NCBI GenBank assembly: GCA_947589635.1
Contig: CANQCC010000057.1
Span: 1 to 9,563 of the forward strand
From: an uncultured Clostridia bacterium
Lineage (GTDB): Bacteria; Bacillota; Clostridia; Christensenellales; CAG-917
DNA length: 9,563 nt
Direction: 5' to 3'
In this document: one piece after another, positions 5,962 through 9,563 of the stretch
Layout of the letters: each line of letters starts with the position of its first letter
Position numbering within the stretch: position 1 is the first letter of the stretch
Position numbers and translations under genes: made by a program
The notes under the pieces: generated by a model
Databases searched by the model: none
Told to the model about the DNA's origin: nothing
What the model saw: the letters and a program-made list of their open reading frames with translations, nothing else

Positions 5962-5990
5962 TTGACAGCGCTATGATTTAAGACTATAAT
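5962..5990 (+). promoter_or_regulatory. Perfect-consensus sigma-A promoter upstream of the glnS operon
   Basis: TTGACA (5962-5967), 17-base spacer, TATAAT (5985-5990): exact consensus with optimal spacing. Transcription should start near 5997, about five bases before ATG 6002. A second TATAAT at 5995-6000 has no -35 at the right distance and would place the start inside the gene, so the first is preferred. Confidence 0.85.
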
Positions 5991-6001
5991 AAAATATAAT
6001 T

Positions 6002-6403
6002 ATGCTGACTGTAAGATTTGAGAGCGGAGAGCAGTGCAAAAGAGCGTACGAGGCGCTTGGCGAGGAAGGGGAACCTTGCGGGGCCAACTTCGTCATGTAC
6101 GACGACGGCGCTTTTGCCGCGCTTATGCGCGCGCACTTCGAGGGAGAGGACGGTCGTACGCTGTTTATAGACTCGCTGCGCTTCAGAGACGGGCTTGAGG
6201 ACGGGGACAAAAAGTTTTTTCTGCACGCTATGTTCTTCAAGTTCAGAGAGGGCGCCGGGGTAAAAATTGCGACGCGCATAGACGACAGGGACATAATATC
6301 CGCGCTTGTGCCGTTCGGTTTTAAGGACGCAGGCGGCGTATACGAGATAAATTCGGGGGATATAAATCTTTACTACAATTGCGGAGGCAGGCAAAATGGC
6401 TGA
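6002..6403 (+). CDS. Hypothetical protein, GNAT-like fold suspected, probably leaderless
   Basis: 133 residues; I do not recognise the family. The second half resembles the end of a GNAT acetyltransferase: strand LFIDSLRF (about 59-66), helix KKFFLHAMFFKFRE (about 75-88), strand VKIATRID, then DIISALVPFGFKDAGGVYEI. The last part is like the usual ALYEKxGF region. The acetyl-CoA pyrophosphate loop (Q/RxxGxG/A) is not visible, so an active acetyltransferase is doubtful. No Shine-Dalgarno lies before ATG 6002, and the promoter's predicted start is only about five bases upstream; later ATG codons also lack a ribosome binding site. It overlaps glnS by 8 bases, which suggests cotranscription and coupled translation. 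A role linked to GlnRS or amino-acid metabolism is only guilt by association. Confidence 0.7.
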   Translation: MLTVRFESGEQCKRAYEALGEEGEPCGANFVMYDDGAFAALMRAHFEGEDGRTLFIDSLRFRDGLEDGDKKFFLHAMFFKFREGAGVKIATRIDDRDIISALVPFGFKDAGGVYEINSGDINLYYNCGGRQNG

Positions 6404-7874
6404 GGTCAAAAACTTCATCGAAGATTTTATCGACGAGGATATCGCCGCCGGCAAAGCGGACGAGATCATCACTCGCTTTCCGCCCGAACCCAACGGATAT
6501 CTGCACATAGGGCATGCGAAGGCGCTGTGCATAAACTTCGGAGTGAAAGAAAAGTATCACGGCAAATGCAATCTCCGCTTCGACGACACAAACCCCGCCA
6601 AAGAAGACGTCGAGTATATGGAGTCGATCAAGCGCGACATAAAATGGCTGGGCTTCAGCTGGGACGGGCTGTACAACGCGAGCGACTATTTCCCCAAGAT
6701 GTACGAATGCGCCGTCAAACTGATAAAGGACGGCAAGGCGTACGTCTGCGACCTCAGCGCGGAGGAGATAAGCGCGACGAGAGGCAGCTTTAACGAGCCG
6801 GGCAAGGAAAGTCCGTACAGAAACCGCAGCGTACAGGAAAATCTCGACCTCTTCGAGCGCATGAAGAACGGCGAATTTGCGGACGGCGAAAAGGTGCTCC
6901 GCGCAAAGATAGACATGGCGTCGCCCAACATCAACATGCGCGATCCCGTCATCTATCGCATCTGCCACGCGACGCATCCGCACACGGGCGACAAGTGGTG
7001 CATATATCCCATGTATGACTTCGCTCATCCCATCGAGGACGCCATCGAGGGCATAACTCATTCGCTCTGTTCGCTTGAATTTGAAAATCACAGACCTCTC
7101 TATGACTGGGTGACTTTGAATTGCGGGTTCGAGCGCCGCCCCAGGCAGATAGAGTTTGCAAGGCTAAACCTGACGCACGCGGTCATGAGCAAGCGCTTCA
7201 TCAAAAAACTTGTCGACGAAGGCACGGTGTGGGGCTGGGACGACCCGAGGCTGCTTACGATAAGCGGCATAAGGGAAAGAGGCTACACGCCGGAGGCCAT
7301 TCGCGACTTCTGCGCGAGAGTGGGCGTCGCAAAGGCGGACAGCATAGTGGATATCGCCATGCTCGAACATTGCGTAAGAGAGGACCTCAACTTAAAAGCG
7401 CAGCGCGCCATGGTCGTGACAAAGCCTTTGAAACTTGTCATCGACAACTACCCTGAGGGCAAGCGCGAGACCATGCAGATAGAAAACAATCCGCAAGCGG
7501 AGGGCGCGGGCACGCACGACGTCCCCTTCTCGCGGGAGCTTTACATAGAAAGCGACGACTTTATGATAGATCCGCCGCCCAAATATTTCAGGCTCAAGCC
7601 GGACGGGATAGTCAGGCTTAAGGGCGCCTACGTGATAAAGTGCACGGGATACGACCTCGACAAGGACGGAAACGTGTCCAAAGTGCATGCGGAGTATCTT
7701 GAGGGCACAAGATCGGGCGAAGAGGGCGCAAACATCAAGGTCAAGGGCACCATCCATTGGGTGGACGCAAACGACTGCGTGGACGTGACCCTCAACATGT
7801 TCGACTATCTGATCGCGGACGGAGACGGCGACTATATGGACAGGCTCAACAAAAAACTCCCTGACCGTGCTTAA
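6396..7874 (+). CDS. glnS: Glutaminyl-tRNA synthetase, frame interrupted near the C-terminus
   Basis: Class I aminoacyl-tRNA synthetase that charges tRNA-Gln. HIGH motif at 37-40 (YLHIGHAKA), FDDTNPAKE (about 62-70), and the KMSKS equivalent VMSKR (263-267) followed by GWDDPRLLTISGIRERGYTPEAIRDFC, all typical of GlnRS rather than GluRS. The anticodon-binding part begins around 340 (REDLNLKAQRAMVV, later GTIHWVDA). The frame as read is 492 residues, versus about 550 in typical bacterial GlnRS, and ends KKLPDRA after a run of six A (7851-7856). Removing one A restores the expected NSLTVLKG... tail up to 7953, giving 518 residues. Even then about 20 residues appear missing between LKG and GYF. 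GGAGG at 6383-6387 supports ATG 6396. It overlaps the upstream small gene by 8 bases. The catalytic half looks intact. Confidence 0.93.
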   Translation: MAEVKNFIEDFIDEDIAAGKADEIITRFPPEPNGYLHIGHAKALCINFGVKEKYHGKCNLRFDDTNPAKEDVEYMESIKRDIKWLGFSWDGLYNASDYFPKMYECAVKLIKDGKAYVCDLSAEEISATRGSFNEPGKESPYRNRSVQENLDLFERMKNGEFADGEKVLRAKIDMASPNINMRDPVIYRICHATHPHTGDKWCIYPMYDFAHPIEDAIEGITHSLCSLEFENHRPLYDWVTLNCGFERRPRQIEFARLNLTHAVMSKRFIKKLVDEGTVWGWDDPRLLTISGIRERGYTPEAIRDFCARVGVAKADSIVDIAMLEHCVREDLNLKAQRAMVVTKPLKLVIDNYPEGKRETMQIENNPQAEGAGTHDVPFSRELYIESDDFMIDPPPKYFRLKPDGIVRLKGAYVIKCTGYDLDKDGNVSKVHAEYLEGTRSGEEGANIKVKGTIHWVDANDCVDVTLNMFDYLIADGDGDYMDRLNKKLPDRA

Positions 7875-7953
7875 GGGCTACTTTATCAAGCGCAACGACA
7901 ATAACGAGTTCAACAGCATAGTGTCCCTGAAGGACTCCTTCAAGGCAAAATAA
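7855..7953 (+). pseudogene. glnS: Out-of-frame C-terminal tail of glnS
   Basis: In the +1 frame relative to glnS, 32 codons read NSLTVLKGYFIKRNDNNEFNSIVSLKDSFKAK and end at TAA 7951-7953. This matches the end of GlnRS (E. coli counterpart NPESLVIKQG ... GYF ... FNRTVGLRDTW). It follows directly from LNK in the main frame if one A of the six-A run at 7851-7856 is dropped. The cause could be a sequencing or assembly indel, a real mutation, or slippage on the A run. Confidence 0.8.
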
Positions 7954-7960
7954 GAGATTT

Positions 7961-7973
7961 CGGGCCAAGCCCG
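7961..7973 (+). other. Short GC hairpin before the zinc-ribbon gene
   Basis: CGGGC (7961-7965), loop CAA, GCCCG (7969-7973): a perfect 5-bp stem with no T run, so not an intrinsic terminator. It ends two bases before the AGGTGG ribosome binding site (7976-7981) of the next gene and could protect the upstream mRNA end or affect initiation. That role is inferred. Confidence 0.4.
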
Positions 7974-7984
7974 ACAGGTGGAAT

Positions 7985-9112
7985 ATGTTCGTATGCAAAA
8001 TATGCTCAACTGAAGTAAAGCCGGGGCAGGCGTTCTGTCCCAAGTGCGGCGCCGATGTGGTCGAAAATTACGAGACCGTATGTTCGGTGTGCGGCTCGCG
8101 CAACGTAGGCGGCAGCAGATATTGCGCCAAGTGCGGCGGCATACTCAACGTGCTTCGCAAGCCCGTGTGTTCGGTATGCGGCATGAAAAACCTGCCGGGA
8201 GCGCAATATTGCGTGGGCTGCGGCGCGCCTTTGCACGTTGATCCGGAGACCCACTCCGACGCGGATATGCTTGACGCGCGCAAAGCCAAACTTAAAGTGG
8301 ACGGCATCATGCGGGAGCGTATGGCCGCCTGCGATAAGGAGATCGCCGAAAAACGCGCCAAGGCGGACGAGGACAGGGAGGCCGCTCTTAAGGAAGTCGA
8401 CGCCAAGCGCGAACAGTTGGAACAGGACTACCTTGGCAAATTGCGCGACCTGAAGCAATATAAGCAGATGCTTGAGGAATTCGGCAGCGAGGACGTCGCG
8501 CTTTTGAGAAACATCTCTGGCGCTCTCAAGGATTATGCCGTGTACTACGGCGACCCATACTCCCAGCTTGACGAGGACGACATCGAGGGGGAGACTTACG
8601 TCTGTCCCGCGTGCGGCACGGTCAATCCGCTTACGGCGACGGCGTGCACCAATTGCGGCAGAAACAAGGCGAGAGCGCTGCTGTTGCTTGCAAAAAACAA
8701 GATCAAGCAAAGCCCTCCCGTCAAGCGCAAGCGCAGGGTGATAGGGGCGCCCGAAGAGAAGCTGAAAAACGAGGCTTTCCCCACTCTTGAGGAGTTTTCC
8801 GAACAGAAGACAAGACAAAACGAGCCGGACCCCGAAATAAAGAAGGATCCGCCTTCGGACTTTTCGGGGCATGCGCCGTTTGCGTATCCATATCCGCCGA
8901 TGGGCTATCCGTATCCTCCCTACGGCGGCGCGCCCGCGTACGGGATAGGCGCGGACGGCAAACCCTATCAGATGCCGCCCATCGTGCAGCCCGTGGCGTT
9001 TGTGCCGTACGTGACTCAGGATCAGCCCCTGATGCAATATTCCCCCGATGTGGAGGATAAAAACCGTCCCGTCAAAATTCCCGCAACTCCCGCGGGTGAG
9101 GGCAAAAAGTGA
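7985..9112 (+). CDS. Multi zinc-ribbon protein with coiled coil and Pro/Tyr-rich tail, function unknown
   Basis: 375 residues, no signal peptide or membrane span. Three CxxC...CxxC zinc ribbons at the N-terminus use Cys 4/7/18/21, 33/36/47/50 and 62/65/76/79. A charged helical stretch at about 95-165 (rich in Lys, Glu, Arg, Ala) is likely a coiled coil. A fourth zinc ribbon uses Cys 207/210/221/224. After a basic patch (about 240-250, VKRKRR) comes a disordered acidic/basic linker and a tail with PYPPMGYPYPP at 302-312 and further Pro, Gly and Tyr. All 16 cysteines of the four ribbons are present. Such zinc-ribbon proteins are common in Clostridia, often next to membrane proteins, but I cannot name a specific function. 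AGGTGG three bases before ATG 7985 supports the start. It follows glnS closely and precedes a membrane protein gene on the same strand. Confidence 0.85.
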   Translation: MFVCKICSTEVKPGQAFCPKCGADVVENYETVCSVCGSRNVGGSRYCAKCGGILNVLRKPVCSVCGMKNLPGAQYCVGCGAPLHVDPETHSDADMLDARKAKLKVDGIMRERMAACDKEIAEKRAKADEDREAALKEVDAKREQLEQDYLGKLRDLKQYKQMLEEFGSEDVALLRNISGALKDYAVYYGDPYSQLDEDDIEGETYVCPACGTVNPLTATACTNCGRNKARALLLLAKNKIKQSPPVKRKRRVIGAPEEKLKNEAFPTLEEFSEQKTRQNEPDPEIKKDPPSDFSGHAPFAYPYPPMGYPYPPYGGAPAYGIGADGKPYQMPPIVQPVAFVPYVTQDQPLMQYSPDVEDKNRPVKIPATPAGEGKK

Positions 9113-9186
9113 TTGAAAAGCGACGCGGCATGGACTTAAACATGTCGAAAACAAGTCCCGCGAGTTAGCGCGGGCGAGGGCAAAAA
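9092..9186 (+). repeat. Pair of 17-base repeats at the end of the zinc-ribbon gene and before the next start
   Basis: GCGGGYGAGGGCAAAAA occurs at 9092-9108 (end of the zinc-ribbon CDS) and at 9170-9186 (just before the next ATG), differing by one base. The second copy supplies the GAGGG ribosome binding site of the downstream gene. It looks like a partial local duplication. Confidence 0.6.
9132..9174 (+). other. Two overlapping, mutually exclusive hairpins between the last two genes
   Basis: GGACTT (9132-9137) can pair with AAGTCC (9153-9158). CCCGCG (9157-9162) can pair with CGCGGG (9169-9174). The two stems share two bases, so only one can form fully. Neither is followed by a T run. The second ends one base before the GAGGG ribosome binding site (9176-9180). 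A switch-like role is possible but speculative. Confidence 0.3.
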
Positions 9187-9189
9187 CCA

Positions 9190-9563
9190 ATGGCAGAAAA
9201 GACTAAGACAAAATCCAGATATGTCGACGACGCGGGGATAAGACTGGCGCCCACGCCTTTGCATGACGAAAATACCATGGTCATGCCAAAGCTGAAGCAA
9301 GAATATGTCATCTCGCCGCAGCTTGTCGTCGATCGCCCGGACAAGGACTCTCAGCCTGCCGAACTCAGCACGGAGCACGACTATCAGCCCAAGAAGAAGG
9401 ACGTATCCAAAAAGTGGAAACGCCGTCGCAGGAGCAAGAACATGGCGCTTGGCGCCATCATGCTGGTGGCGTCGCTGATCGTGCTGCTCCCCTATGTGCT
9501 TGGGGCGGCGGGAGTTTTCCCCGCGGACGAAAAGTTTGTGTTTGTGCCAAAGGAGCTCGGCGC
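9190..9563 (+). CDS. Single-pass membrane protein, N-terminal part, function unknown
   Basis: Open from ATG 9190 to the window edge (124 complete codons, no stop), so the gene is truncated by the window. The start has GAGGG nine bases upstream. Residues 1-75 are hydrophilic and probably disordered (MAEKTKTKSRYVDDAG...). Then comes a strongly basic segment KKWKRRRRSKN (74-84), followed by one hydrophobic helix at about 85-110 (MALGAIMLVASLIVLLPYVLG). By the positive-inside rule the N-terminus is cytoplasmic and the rest is outside (type II topology). No enzyme motif is visible in this part. It lies 77 bases after the zinc-ribbon gene on the same strand with no terminator between, so the two are probably cotranscribed. 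Confidence 0.75.
   Translation, partial: MAEKTKTKSRYVDDAGIRLAPTPLHDENTMVMPKLKQEYVISPQLVVDRPDKDSQPAELSTEHDYQPKKKDVSKKWKRRRRSKNMALGAIMLVASLIVLLPYVLGAAGVFPADEKFVFVPKELG

Noticed and set aside
7851..7857. A AAA AAC as a programmed -1 ribosomal slippery site in glnS.
   Set aside because: The zero frame reads AAC AAA AAA CTC, so the heptamer is not in the phase needed for -1 slippage, and the restored frame requires +1. Simple indel or slippage on the A run fits better.
9113..9139. Mini-frame starting TTG right after the zinc-ribbon stop, preceded by GAGGG.
   Set aside because: Only eight codons; GAGGG lies within the coding end of the previous gene and the frame has no further support.
8006..9190. 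394-codon open frame on the minus strand.
   Set aside because: Antisense to the zinc-ribbon gene, whose 16 regularly spaced cysteines show the true frame; the translated minus product is low-complexity and has no convincing ribosome site.

Overview
The window looks like chromosomal DNA of a low-abundance or uncultured member of the Firmicutes, class Clostridia. The basis is gene order (mrnC-rlmB-sigH-like; ecfA1-ecfA2-ecfT-truA), strong GGAGG-type ribosome binding sites, consensus sigma-A promoters and fairly GC-rich coding DNA that still uses many AUA codons. The lineage call is inference, since no 16S rRNA is present.

Left part (1-2018), all on the minus strand: the first codons of rpsF (ribosomal protein S6) with its own promoter, and upstream of it the operon mrnC (Mini-RNase III), rlmB (23S rRNA 2'-O-methyltransferase) and a SigH-like sigma factor. 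The promoter of mrnC sits so close to its ATG that the transcript should be leaderless.

Middle part (2038-5692), plus strand: a divergent promoter with an extended -10 drives ecfA1, ecfA2, ecfT and truA. The four genes overlap or abut. The first three form the shared energizing module of group II ECF vitamin/metal importers; substrate-binding S components are not in the window. EcfA2 carries an unusual acidic tail of about 80 residues with EFFDD repeats. TruA is a tRNA pseudouridine synthase with a small proline-rich insertion.

The 309-base gap 5693-6001 holds two or three intrinsic terminators in series, a 21-bp tandem duplication and other purine-rich repeats. It ends in a perfect-consensus promoter (TTGACA, 17 bp, TATAAT).

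Right part (6002-9563), plus strand: an unrecognised GNAT-like small protein, again apparently leaderless, overlaps glnS. The glnS frame breaks at a run of six A near its 3' end. The expected C-terminal GlnRS residues continue in the +1 frame, and part of the anticodon-binding domain also seems to be missing. Next come a protein with four zinc ribbons, a coiled coil and a Pro/Tyr-rich tail, and the start of a single-pass membrane protein that runs off the window. The last two are not recognised beyond domain level.

Most genes are housekeeping genes for translation and RNA processing. The more unusual material is the leaderless transcripts, the EcfA2 tail, the glnS 3' end, the repeat-rich gap and the zinc-ribbon/membrane pair. 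I see no CRISPR array, tRNA, rRNA, transposase or phage gene.
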